From Deltaproteobacteria bacterium (GTDB taxonomy: Bacteria; Desulfobacterota; Syntrophia; Syntrophales; UBA2210), in the NCBI GenBank assembly GCA_016934695.1, contig JAFGSH010000251.1:1-6268 (forward strand): DNA of 6,268 nt. Direction: 5' to 3'. The first letter of the stretch is position 1; every line of letters starts with the position of its first letter. The position numbers and the translations under genes are program-made. This document shows, piece after piece, positions 1 through 6,268 of this stretch. The notes beneath the pieces were generated by a model. That model had not been told where the DNA came from and ran no database searches. It saw nothing but the letters and a program-made list of their open reading frames with translations.

Positions 1-269
1 GCGCGGATGACGGAGGCGGTCGCCTCGGGGCGCATCGTCAGGTACTCATGCCCCCGGTCGAGGAAGGTGTACATCTCCTTTTCGACGATGTCGGTGGTCT
101 CTCCGATCCCCCGCTTGAAGAGTTCGGTCTTCTCCAGGACGGGGATCCGTATCTCCTGGATGCCGAAGTCGAAGAATATCTTGCGGATCTTCTCCTCGAC
201 GCGCTGCCACCTCGGCGTCTCCTCCGGCAGTATGTCGCGAAATCCCCGTATCGAAGTTATCTTTGCCAT
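1..269 (-). CDS. hisS: Histidyl-tRNA synthetase, N-terminal part (runs off the left edge)
   Basis: This is the first 89 codons of histidyl-tRNA synthetase, the cytoplasmic class II enzyme that charges tRNA-His with histidine using ATP. The protein starts [17 protein letters not shown], matching the family opening ([11 protein letters not shown]). It continues with [19 protein letters not shown] (residues 39-57, the class II motif 1 region), then [16 protein letters not shown] (58-73) and [13 protein letters not shown] (77-89), which leads into the motif 2 region. Family members are usually a little over 400 residues, so roughly four fifths lies outside the window. The ATG at 269-267 is chosen because the family-typical N-terminus begins there; GGGAG lies about 10 bases upstream. 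RPEAT replaces the commoner RPEGT, a variant I associate with some deltaproteobacteria. The gene follows comEC in the same direction after 117 bases. A candidate promoter in that spacer suggests separate transcription. Confidence 0.95.
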   Translation of the reverse strand, partial: MAKITSIRGFRDILPEETPRWQRVEEKIRKIFFDFGIQEIRIPVLEKTELFKRGIGETTDIVEKEMYTFLDRGHEYLTMRPEATASVIR

Positions 270-308
270 TGCGTGCGATCTCCCGTGAATTGAACGGAAA
301 ACCACTAA

Positions 309-338
309 CATATATTGGAAGAAAAGGCAAAATGGAAA
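309..338 (-). promoter_or_regulatory. Candidate sigma-70-like promoter for hisS
   Basis: The comEC-hisS spacer contains an AT-rich patch that stands out from the GC-rich surroundings. Read on the minus strand, TTTCCA (338-333) lies 17-18 bases from an ATATAT/TATATG element (315-309). The distance to the hisS ATG is about 40 bases. The -35 match is only 4 of 6, so this is a suggestion based on composition, spacing and position. It could equally be an AT-rich spacer without promoter function. Confidence 0.25.
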
Positions 339-349
339 GGAGACAATCC

Positions 350-372
350 GGGAAAAATCGGGCGTTTTTCCC
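350..372 (-). terminator. Perfect 8-bp inverted repeat just downstream of comEC
   Basis: GGGAAAAA (350-357) and TTTTTCCC (365-372) form a perfect 8-bp inverted repeat around a 7-base loop, starting 14 bases beyond the comEC stop codon. Its position suits a 3' end structure for the comEC transcript. It is not a classical intrinsic terminator: five of the eight pairs are A-T, and no T tract follows the stem on the minus strand. It could be a weak terminator, an RNA-stabilising hairpin or chance. Confidence 0.3.
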
Positions 373-386
373 CTCCGGAGCGGGTC

Positions 387-2903
387 TCATCGGGGTCGGA
401 TGACGTCCAGTGTCTCCCCGTCTGTCCGGACGATCACCGCCCCGTCTCTGTCCGTCCGAAGTATTCGCGCCCCCGCACGGGCGTACCGGTCGAGGACGTC
501 GGGATGGGGAAAGCCGAACGTGTTGTCCGGGCCGCAGCTGATGACGGCGATTTTCGGTCTGACCGCTCTCAGGAAGAGGAGGGTGCTCGATGTATGCCCT
601 CCGTGGTGGGGCGCCATCAGGATGTCGGCTTCCAGATCGTGGCCGGAGGCAATGAGCCGTTCCTCAACGAGGCCCGATATATCGGCGGGGAGGAGGATGC
701 TCCTCCTGCCGAAGGTTATCTTCATGACGATCCCGTTGTCGTTGTAGTTGGAACCAGGAAAGGGAAGCTCTCGCCCCGGGGGGGATCGATCCGGCCCGAG
801 GATCTTGATGGAGACTCCCCCAACTGTACACTCCGGCACGTCTGTGCCGACGATCCGGTGAGGGATCCCCTTCTCCCTGATGACCTTCTGCAGCATCAGG
901 CAGGATTCGTTCTCCGACTCCTGACCGTTCGACCAGAACTCCCCTACCGTGAAGTTCTTGGCCAGGAAGGGGAGGCCGCCGATGTGGTCCTGGTCGGGGT
1001 GTGTGAGGACCATGATGTCGATCTTCCTGATTTTTTCGCGCCACAGGTAAGGGCCCACCACGTACCGTCCCAGATCGAAGGTCCTGTCGTAGAAGCCGCC
1101 GCCGTCCACCAGCATGACGTCTCCTCCGGGGAATTGCAGCAGCGTGGAGCTCCCCTGTCCCACATCGATGAAGGTCACCTCGAGGTGTCTGCGTCCGGCG
1201 GAGCGCAGGTTTGTGCAGAAGGCATCGGCGATGAAGAAGAGGGTGATCAGGCCTAGGAAGGAGATCAGCAGAATTCGTTCTCTGGCTCGGTACCGTTCCT
1301 TGAGGCGTTCGGTCAGGGAAGGGGAAGGAGCGGCGTAGGACGTCTCGCATTCCTTTGATCTCCACCTATTGATCAGTCGCACCCCCGTGAGAACGCAGAG
1401 GTAATAGAGGGCGATCTCCGGAAATGTCGGGGTCGTCACCGGGATGCTCGCAAAGGGGAAGGAGGAGAGAAATTCGATAATGGAGGTGGTAATCCGTATG
1501 AAGAAAGAGGCCACCGCGATGAGGACCGATGCAACCGGGGCAAAGGGGGCCGTCACGGTGAGGAGCATTCCCAGGGGGAGGACGGCGAATCCGATAATCG
1601 GAATGACAAGCAGGTTGGAGAGGAGCGTGACGGTCGAGATCCGGTTGAAGTAGAGGGCGATGAGGGGGGCGGTGCCGATCACGGCGGCGAGGCTGACCAG
1701 GATAAAGAGCACTACAGCGTTCATCCCCCTCCGGAAGATTCCCTCCCCGGCCACCCGGGGGATCACGCTGCTCAGCGCCGGAGTCACCAGCAGGATGGCG
1801 GCGACCGCTGTAAAGGAGAGCTGAAAGGAGACATCGAAGAGGGACGCCGGACTGATGACGAGGATCAGGAACGCGGCGAATGCCAGTATGTTCAAGAGAT
1901 CACGTCCCCTCCCGATAAGGAGTGCAGCGAGGTAGCAGAGGATCATGATGACGGCCCGTATGGTCGATATACGAAGCCCCGCGATGAAGGCGTATCCGAT
2001 GACGGGGACGATGGAACACAGGGCGGATACCTTGAATATGTTGTATCGCAGGAGGAACTGTTCGGAAGACCTCATGAGGGCCCGTGCGGCGGCAAGGCAG
2101 ATGAAGGCGACAATCCCCACGTGGAGCCCCGATATGGCGAGGATGTGCGATACCCCCGCGCGGTTGAAGCCCCGGATAATATCCTCCGGGATCGCCTCCT
2201 TTTCCCCCAGGATGAGGGCCTGCAGCACACTGCCTTCGAGGGTGGGGGCACCCTCCAGGATGCGTTCCCTGATGAGGGAGCGGTACCGCTCTATCCGCGT
2301 CCGGAGGTATCCCCCGGCGCGCTGTCGCATGATGACGATCTCCGAGGACCTGCCGACATACCCGTGGAGGCGAATCCCCCGGTAGAGGAGATACCGCTCG
2401 TAGTCGAAGCCGCCGGGATTGTCGAAGCTGCGCGGTTTTTTCAACCGTGTCGATGCCCTGATGTAATTGCCGTATCTGAATACATTATTGCTATCTTTGA
2501 CGGAAAGGAGTATCTTTCCCCTCACGGGAACGGCACCCCCGTCTCGGATGAGCCTTCTGGTATCGATGACAAGGCGGGTCTTTCCCGGCATGATCCGGGG
2601 AGGGGCGCACACCATCCCTTCAACGGTCAACCGGTCCTCCCCTGCGTGACGCGCGATGTGATCCCTGCCCGCGTGCGGCTGAAGATACAGTTGCACCGTG
2701 AGGACACCCAGCAGGAAGAGGGATGCAAGCAGGCAGGGGAAGGCACGGTTCTTGCTGCCTGTGGCAACCAGGAAGAGCAGGACTGCGAGGATTGCCGCCA
2801 GTGCCGTAAGCGCCAGGGTACCGGGTATGTCCGCACGGCTCCCGGCGGTTATCCCGGCGATGAGTGCTGTAAGCAGGGGGATGACGGGCCTTCGAAGAGG
2901 CAT
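387..2903 (-). CDS. comEC: ComEC/Rec2 family competence protein (DNA uptake channel)
   Basis: This 838-residue polytopic protein is the inner-membrane channel that passes single-stranded DNA into the cytoplasm during natural transformation. All three expected parts are present. The N-terminal region has hydrophobic segments at about 6-22, 27-48 and 55-75, followed by a soluble DUF4131-like stretch (about 85-195) with [16 protein letters not shown] (162-177). The central competence domain (about 225-510) has the signature [11 protein letters not shown] (253-263) and many membrane helices. After one further helix (about 541-562) comes a metallo-beta-lactamase-like domain: FIDVGQGSS (578-586), [10 protein letters not shown] (634-643, with H635, D639 and H640), LLPADI (737-742), [10 protein letters not shown] (764-773) and a C-terminal [14 protein letters not shown] block. 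The length is within the family's usual range. The ATG is preceded by AAAGGGTGA at suitable spacing. The gene is divergent from the pilSR-like pair, 83 bases from the kinase GTG. Nothing looks broken. One small deviation is A740 where the family usually has Gly in the GD motif; the Asp is kept. Confidence 0.95.
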   Translation of the reverse strand: MPLRRPVIPLLTALIAGITAGSRADIPGTLALTALAAILAVLLFLVATGSKNRAFPCLLASLFLLGVLTVQLYLQPHAGRDHIARHAGEDRLTVEGMVCAPPRIMPGKTRLVIDTRRLIRDGGAVPVRGKILLSVKDSNNVFRYGNYIRASTRLKKPRSFDNPGGFDYERYLLYRGIRLHGYVGRSSEIVIMRQRAGGYLRTRIERYRSLIRERILEGAPTLEGSVLQALILGEKEAIPEDIIRGFNRAGVSHILAISGLHVGIVAFICLAAARALMRSSEQFLLRYNIFKVSALCSIVPVIGYAFIAGLRISTIRAVIMILCYLAALLIGRGRDLLNILAFAAFLILVISPASLFDVSFQLSFTAVAAILLVTPALSSVIPRVAGEGIFRRGMNAVVLFILVSLAAVIGTAPLIALYFNRISTVTLLSNLLVIPIIGFAVLPLGMLLTVTAPFAPVASVLIAVASFFIRITTSIIEFLSSFPFASIPVTTPTFPEIALYYLCVLTGVRLINRWRSKECETSYAAPSPSLTERLKERYRARERILLISFLGLITLFFIADAFCTNLRSAGRRHLEVTFIDVGQGSSTLLQFPGGDVMLVDGGGFYDRTFDLGRYVVGPYLWREKIRKIDIMVLTHPDQDHIGGLPFLAKNFTVGEFWSNGQESENESCLMLQKVIREKGIPHRIVGTDVPECTVGGVSIKILGPDRSPPGRELPFPGSNYNDNGIVMKITFGRRSILLPADISGLVEERLIASGHDLEADILMAPHHGGHTSSTLLFLRAVRPKIAVISCGPDNTFGFPHPDVLDRYARAGARILRTDRDGAVIVRTDGETLDVIRPR

Positions 2904-2986
2904 TGTTCACCCTTTACGGCTGACGGGTTGACCAAAACACTGCTCAAGGGTTTCCCAGATCAGTCTTTGTGCCGAGGAGATGCCGA
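2904..2986. promoter_or_regulatory. Divergent intergenic region between comEC and the pilS-like gene
   Basis: These 83 bases must hold the 5' signals for comEC leftward and the kinase rightward, unless transcription enters from elsewhere. A TTGACC hexamer (2928-2933, plus strand) resembles a -35 box, but no acceptable -10 lies 16-18 bases downstream. A 6-bp inverted repeat, ACCCTT (2909-2914) and AAGGGT (2946-2951), could be an operator or chance. No sigma-54 element with correct GG-N10-GC spacing and good flanking bases is present. The region is defined by position; no promoter is resolved. Confidence 0.4.
2974..2980 (+). promoter_or_regulatory. Ribosome binding site deciding the kinase start
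   Basis: GAGGAGA lies six bases before the GTG at 2987. The in-frame GTG further upstream (2969) and the in-frame ATG further downstream (3035) have no comparable purine-rich sequence in front of them. This site therefore favours 2987 as the translation start. Confidence 0.65.
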
Positions 2987-4660
2987 GTGAGGGGCAACCA
3001 GCAGGGACACAGAGAACCCCGTGTACAGCGGCTGATGTTTTTCAGGGTCGTGATCGCCTCGTTCCTGCTCGTTCTTGCGGCCATTGTCCAGTCCAGGATG
3101 CCCGAGTCGCTGTCCCCGGCGTCCATCCGTGCGATCTATATCATCATCATAACGACCTATTTCCTCTCCATTGTGTACGTCTTCATCCTGAAGTCAATAA
3201 AAAACGTTGCCGCGAATGTATATATCCAGAGTATCTGTGATATCCTGCTGGTGACCGTTCTCGTCTATGTGACGGGGGGGATCGAGAGCGTCTATTCCGC
3301 ACTGTATCCCCTCATCATCATATATTCCGTCCTCTTTCTCGGCAGGAAGGGGGGGCTCTTCATCGCCTCTGTCAGCGCCATCCTGTACGGGCTTCTGGTG
3401 GACCTTGAATTCTACGGTCTTATCCAGCCGCTGCACCATGAGTCGTACCGGTACGCCTTCGAGGCGGGGCACGTATTCCTGAGGATATGTGTCCATGTCA
3501 TCTCTTTCTATGTCGTGGCCCTTCTGGCCAGTTTTCTGGTGGAGATAGAGCGGCAGACGAAGACGCTCCTTTCCGAGAAGGAAAGCGCTTTCGACCAGCT
3601 GGGGATACTCCACCAGAGTATCGTTGAGTCGGTGGGGTCCGGTATCATGACGGTCGATCTGGGGGGGGGGATCAAGACCTTTAACCGGGCAGCCGAGCAG
3701 ATTACCGGGGTCGCATCCCGCGATGCCGTCGGCAGGAGTATCGACGATATCTTCCCCGATTTTTCCGGGGCGATGGAGAGGATGAGAGAAGACGGCGTCA
3801 ACCCGTTGCTGGAACGCCGTCTCGAGATCACCCTGTCGTCGAACGGCAGTGATGCGACACTGGGATTCTCGATCTATCCCCTGATCGACCCCGGGGGCAA
3901 TGGTATCGGGAGAATATTCATATTCCAGGACCTGACATCCGTCAAGGAGATGGAGCGGGAAATCGAGAAGAACAGGAAACTGGCGCTGATGGGAGAGATG
4001 TCGGCGATGCTGGCGCACGAACTGAGGAACCCCCTCGCATCGATCAGCGGCTCCATCAGGCTCCTGATGGAAGGTCTCGATCTGAAGGATTCGGACAGGA
4101 AGCTGATGGAGATCATCCTCATGGGGAAGGATCAACTGGAGAACCTCGTGCGGGATTTTCTCCTCTTTGCCAGGCCGGATACCCTGAACCGCGCTATGGT
4201 CGATGTCGGGGAGATCATCGACGAGGTGCTCGAATCCGCGCAATTCTCCCCCGGCTGGAACAAAGAGGTCAGTATTATCAAGAATCTATGCGCCGGAAAT
4301 GAGGTGTACGGAAACGGCGGCGAGATACGGCAGACCCTGTGGAACATCGTGTTGAATGCGTTTCAGGCGATGCCGGACGGGGGAACACTGGAGATCCAGA
4401 CACGGTCAGGGCTCGATACGGACAATCGGGAGATCATCGAGATATCCGTCAGCGACACCGGATGCGGCATCGGAGAGGAACAGATCCACAGCGTGCGCGA
4501 GCCGTTCTACACGACCAAGGAGAAGGGAACAGGGCTGGGGCTTGCGATCGTCAACAGGATCGTCGAGAGCCACGGAGGGGTGTTCACGATCGAGAGCGAG
4601 GTGAACGAGGGAACGCGATGCACGATTATTCTGCCGGTTGCCGGACGGACGGAGGAATGA
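2987..4660 (+). CDS. pilS: PilS-type membrane PAS sensor histidine kinase
   Basis: This 557-residue membrane histidine kinase probably phosphorylates the regulator encoded next to it. Numbering is from the GTG at 2987. About six hydrophobic helices occupy residues 17-185, including a YVTGGIESVYSALYPLIIIY segment (94-113) and GLLVDLEFYGLI (135-146) that recall PilS membrane domains. A short linker leads to a PAS domain (about 204-316). The kinase core has the H-box MLAHELRNPLASI (341-353, phospho-acceptor H344), the N-box LWNIVLNAFQAM (451-462, N457), the G1 box DTGCGIG (490-496) and the G2 box GTGLGLAIV (514-522). The F-box reads VREPFYTTKEKG, with Arg where Phe is usual. A run of ten G residues (3661-3670) encodes three Gly at the start of the PAS domain. 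The frame is intact. Family membership as an NtrB/PilS-like kinase is secure; control of pili is inferred from the membrane domain and partner. Confidence 0.88.
   Translation: MRGNQQGHREPRVQRLMFFRVVIASFLLVLAAIVQSRMPESLSPASIRAIYIIIITTYFLSIVYVFILKSIKNVAANVYIQSICDILLVTVLVYVTGGIESVYSALYPLIIIYSVLFLGRKGGLFIASVSAILYGLLVDLEFYGLIQPLHHESYRYAFEAGHVFLRICVHVISFYVVALLASFLVEIERQTKTLLSEKESAFDQLGILHQSIVESVGSGIMTVDLGGGIKTFNRAAEQITGVASRDAVGRSIDDIFPDFSGAMERMREDGVNPLLERRLEITLSSNGSDATLGFSIYPLIDPGGNGIGRIFIFQDLTSVKEMEREIEKNRKLALMGEMSAMLAHELRNPLASISGSIRLLMEGLDLKDSDRKLMEIILMGKDQLENLVRDFLLFARPDTLNRAMVDVGEIIDEVLESAQFSPGWNKEVSIIKNLCAGNEVYGNGGEIRQTLWNIVLNAFQAMPDGGTLEIQTRSGLDTDNREIIEISVSDTGCGIGEEQIHSVREPFYTTKEKGTGLGLAIVNRIVESHGGVFTIESEVNEGTRCTIILPVAGRTEE
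3661..3670 (+). repeat. Homopolymeric G10 tract inside the kinase gene
   Basis: Ten consecutive G residues follow GATCT and encode the end of a Leu codon and three GGG glycine codons. One extra G brings a TAA into frame at 3682-3684. One fewer brings a TGA into frame at 3783-3785. Both lie far upstream of the H-box, so either slip would leave only the membrane part. Confidence 0.95.
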
Positions 4661-4665
4661 AGCCC

Positions 4666-4673
4666 GGAGGAGG
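4666..4673 (+). promoter_or_regulatory. Strong ribosome binding site for the pilR-like gene
   Basis: GGAGGAGG lies eight bases before the ATG at 4682, inside the 21-base gap after the kinase stop codon. It fixes the regulator start and fits co-transcription with independent, efficient re-initiation. Confidence 0.75.
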
Positions 4674-4681
4674 AACTGCCG

Positions 4682-6079
4682 ATGGCACGAATTCTTGTCG
4701 TTGATGACGATCAGGGGATGCGGGACTACCTCGAGATTATGCTCTCCAGGGAAGGGTACGATGTGAACACGGCTCCGGGAGGGAAAGAGGCCCTGACCCT
4801 CTGCAGGAAGCACAAGTTCGATCTTGTTATCACCGATCTGAAGATGTCCGGGATGGACGGGGTCGATCTTCTCAAGGCATTGAAAGAACTGTCTCCGGAA
4901 ACCATGGCGATCCTGATTACGGGGTATGCCTCCGGAGAGACGGCGCTCGCCGCGATGAAGGAAGGGGCGTACGATTATCTGGAGAAGAATTTTGAACCGG
5001 ATGATCTGAAGGGTCTGGTACGGGATGCCCTGAGCAAGAAAGAGGCCGGCGAGGAGGACGCGCAGTTCATGAAGGATGTGCAAAGCTCGGTCTCCTTTGG
5101 GAAGATGACGGGGAGGAGTAAGGGGATGCTGGGGGTGTACTCCCTTGTCAAGAAGATGGCGGATACCGCCGCCAATGTTCTCATACTGGGAGAGAGCGGC
5201 ACCGGGAAGGAGCTGGTCGCCCGGGCCATCCATGAGAACAGCTCCAGGAGGGAGGGGCCCTTTGTCGTGATCAATTGCGGCGGGATACCGGAAAATCTCC
5301 TGGAAAGCGAACTCTTCGGGTACATGAAGGGCTCCTTCACCGGGGCATATACCGACAAGGCAGGGCTCTTTGAGGTAGCGGACACGGGAACCATCTTCCT
5401 CGACGAGGTCGGCGAACTCTCTCCCTTTCTGCAGGTCAAGCTTCTCAGGGTGGTACAGGAAAAGACCTTCAGGAGGATCGGGGGGGCGCGGGACATCAGC
5501 GTGGACGTCAGGATCATTTCAGCCACGAACCGTGATCTGGAAGAACTGGTCCGGAGAGGCTCCTTTCGTGAGGACCTCTTCTACCGCCTCAATGTCATCC
5601 CCGTGGAGGTTCCCCCCCTGCGTGAGCGTAAGGAGGATATTCCCCTCCTGGTGGATCATTTCATAGAGAAGTATTCCAGGGAATATAACAAGGAGATCAA
5701 AAAGATATCGCCATACGCCATGGGACTGCTCGTCGAATATCCCTTCCCGGGGAATGTGAGGGAGCTTGAGAATATTATCGAGAGGAGCGTCGCCCTCGAG
5801 ACGACCAATATCATCCTGCCCCAAAACCTTGAGGTGGCCGCGGCGGGTGCGGCGACGTTCCCCGCGGCCGATGGTGTCGACATCCCGGAGGAGGGGATCG
5901 ATCTGAATGAAGAGGTCGCGAAGTTCGAGAGAGGCCTGATGAAAAGGGCGCTTCAGAAGACGGGGGGATCCAAGACAAAGGCTGCAAAACTTCTCAGGAT
6001 AAGCCTCGACTCCCTCCGCTACCGGTTCGATAAGCTGGGGATGACAGAGAGGGACCCAAGACCTGACGGGTCTGGTTGA
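4682..6079 (+). CDS. pilR: PilR-type sigma-54-dependent response regulator (NtrC family)
   Basis: This 465-residue regulator activates sigma-54 RNA polymerase once phosphorylated, presumably by the kinase encoded just upstream. The receiver domain (about 3-118) has the acidic pocket D8-D9-D10, phospho-acceptor D52 (VITDLKM), T80 and K102. K102 is followed by Asn instead of the usual cis-Pro (YDYLEKNFEP). The AAA+ domain (about 142-375) has Walker A GESGTGKE (170-177), the sigma-54 contact loop GSFTGA (217-222, the Ser variant of GAFTGA), Walker B TIFLDEVGEL (237-246), FREDLFYRLNV (295-305) with the arginine-finger region, and PFPGNVRELEN (354-364). A C-terminal Fis-type helix-turn-helix (about 411-453) includes GGSKTKAAKLLRI and SLRYRFDKLGM, close to the PilR pattern. 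The length is typical. It forms an operon with the kinase. Its targets are not visible here; the pilus role is inferred, while NtrC-family identity is certain. Confidence 0.9.
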   Translation: MARILVVDDDQGMRDYLEIMLSREGYDVNTAPGGKEALTLCRKHKFDLVITDLKMSGMDGVDLLKALKELSPETMAILITGYASGETALAAMKEGAYDYLEKNFEPDDLKGLVRDALSKKEAGEEDAQFMKDVQSSVSFGKMTGRSKGMLGVYSLVKKMADTAANVLILGESGTGKELVARAIHENSSRREGPFVVINCGGIPENLLESELFGYMKGSFTGAYTDKAGLFEVADTGTIFLDEVGELSPFLQVKLLRVVQEKTFRRIGGARDISVDVRIISATNRDLEELVRRGSFREDLFYRLNVIPVEVPPLRERKEDIPLLVDHFIEKYSREYNKEIKKISPYAMGLLVEYPFPGNVRELENIIERSVALETTNIILPQNLEVAAAGAATFPAADGVDIPEEGIDLNEEVAKFERGLMKRALQKTGGSKTKAAKLLRISLDSLRYRFDKLGMTERDPRPDGSG

Positions 6080-6112
6080 GGCGTCTTCAGACAGGGCATT
6101 CCCCGCCTTTCT
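6079..6112 (+). terminator. Weak terminator-like structure after the pilR-like gene
   Basis: AGGCG (6079-6083) can pair with CGCCT (6104-6108), and TTTCTT follows. Inside are two smaller pairings, GTC-TTCA-GAC (6083-6092) and GGG-CATT-CCC (6094-6103). The stem is short and the T-rich tail is interrupted, so a role as an intrinsic terminator is uncertain. The position directly after the stop codon is the main argument for it. Confidence 0.25.
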
Positions 6113-6205
6113 TGATCGTACCGTGAAAATTTCGCAGGAAGAGTGGAAGTTGACCGGTTTTCTCGGCGTTCCCGACTGAGGCGCACCGGCCGGGGGCGGG
6201 AGGTG

Positions 6206-6268
6206 GTGAGACATGCCTCGAGATATCGGTATCTTGTGGCAATAGTGGCCCTCTCGTCCCGGCGGGGA
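6206..6268 (+). CDS. Possible start of an unidentified gene, cut by the right edge
   Basis: A frame opening with GTG at 6206 stays open to the window end (21 codons), reading VRHASRYRYLVAIVALSS and onward. A basic start followed by a short hydrophobic stretch would suit a membrane or exported protein, but the fragment is too short to recognise. A purine-rich tract lies upstream (GGGGGCGGGAGG, 6192-6203), although GGAGG is only two bases from this GTG. The same tract is better placed for the ATG at 6213, but that frame stops after ten codons. The real start may lie beyond the window, or the GTG at 6236 may be used. Confidence 0.2.
   Translation, partial: MRHASRYRYLVAIVALSSRRG

Noticed and set aside
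46..390. Minus-strand open frame overlapping the hisS start region
   Set aside because: The HisS frame in the same stretch is unmistakable; this is another frame of the same strand with a low-complexity Arg/Gly/Asp-rich translation.
315..1256. Long plus-strand open frame opposite the 3' end of comEC
   Set aside because: It is antisense to the well-supported metallo-beta-lactamase-like domain of ComEC, has no recognisable family pattern, and is charged and Pro/Gly-rich, as expected for a shadow frame in GC-rich DNA.
2928..2956. Sigma-70 promoter from TTGACC toward the kinase gene
   Set aside because: The hexamer looks good, but the sequence 16-18 bases downstream (around GGTTTCCC) does not resemble a -10 box.
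2969..2986. Upstream GTG (2969) as the kinase start
   Set aside because: No ribosome binding site precedes it, and the six extra residues add nothing. GAGGAGA sits at ideal distance from the GTG at 2987.
2121..2990. Plus-strand open frame opposite the 5' part of comEC
   Set aside because: It is antisense to the conserved competence domain, has no domain pattern, and runs across the divergent intergenic region.
3194..4243. Long minus-strand open frame opposite the kinase gene
   Set aside because: It lies entirely against the PilS-type coding frame, whose motifs are continuous. Its His/Asp/Pro-rich translation has no domain pattern.
6068..6083. Sigma-54 -24/-12 element at the end of the pilR-like gene
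   Set aside because: GG-N10-GC spacing is present, but none of the other conserved bases match. In the divergent region a similar candidate on the comEC strand has 11 bases between GG and GC, which is the wrong spacing.
6123..6179. Small plus-strand frame starting at a GTG (18 codons, MKISQEEWKLTGFLGVPD)
   Set aside because: It has no ribosome binding site upstream, no recognisable family, and a length that chance easily explains.

Overview
The window is GC-rich, densely coded bacterial DNA with two divergent gene pairs. On the minus strand lie the first 89 codons of histidyl-tRNA synthetase (hisS, running off the left edge) and a complete comEC, the inner-membrane DNA-uptake channel of natural transformation. 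On the plus strand lies a two-component system: a six-helix membrane PAS histidine kinase of the PilS type, followed 21 bases later by an NtrC-family, sigma-54-dependent response regulator of the PilR type. About 190 bases follow the regulator, holding at most the start of one more gene.

The organism looks like a Gram-negative bacterium, most plausibly a deltaproteobacterium in the broad sense (Desulfobacterota or relatives). The reasons are the PilS/PilR-type pair, the general character of the proteins and the RPEAT variant in HisS. Frequent GGG (Gly), AGG (Arg) and ATA (Ile) codons occur in all four genes, so nothing suggests recent transfer of one part. The assignment comes from remembered family patterns, not from a search.

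Layout: 1-269 hisS N-terminus (-); 270-386 spacer with an AT-rich candidate hisS promoter and a perfect 8-bp inverted repeat just after comEC; 387-2903 comEC (-); 2904-2986 divergent intergenic region; 2987-4660 pilS-like kinase (+), started at a GTG with a strong ribosome binding site; 4682-6079 pilR-like regulator (+); 6080-6268 tail with a weak terminator-like structure and an uncertain gene start.

How they may work together: PilS/PilR pairs usually control type IV pilus genes. Type IV pili bring DNA to the cell and ComEC carries a single strand across the inner membrane. The divergent placement therefore suggests that transformation and pilus control are linked here, but no pilin gene or convincing sigma-54 promoter is visible.

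I found no mobile element, CRISPR array, RNA gene or clearly novel system. The most notable oddity is an uninterrupted run of ten G residues inside the kinase gene, where a one-base slip in either direction would remove the catalytic half.
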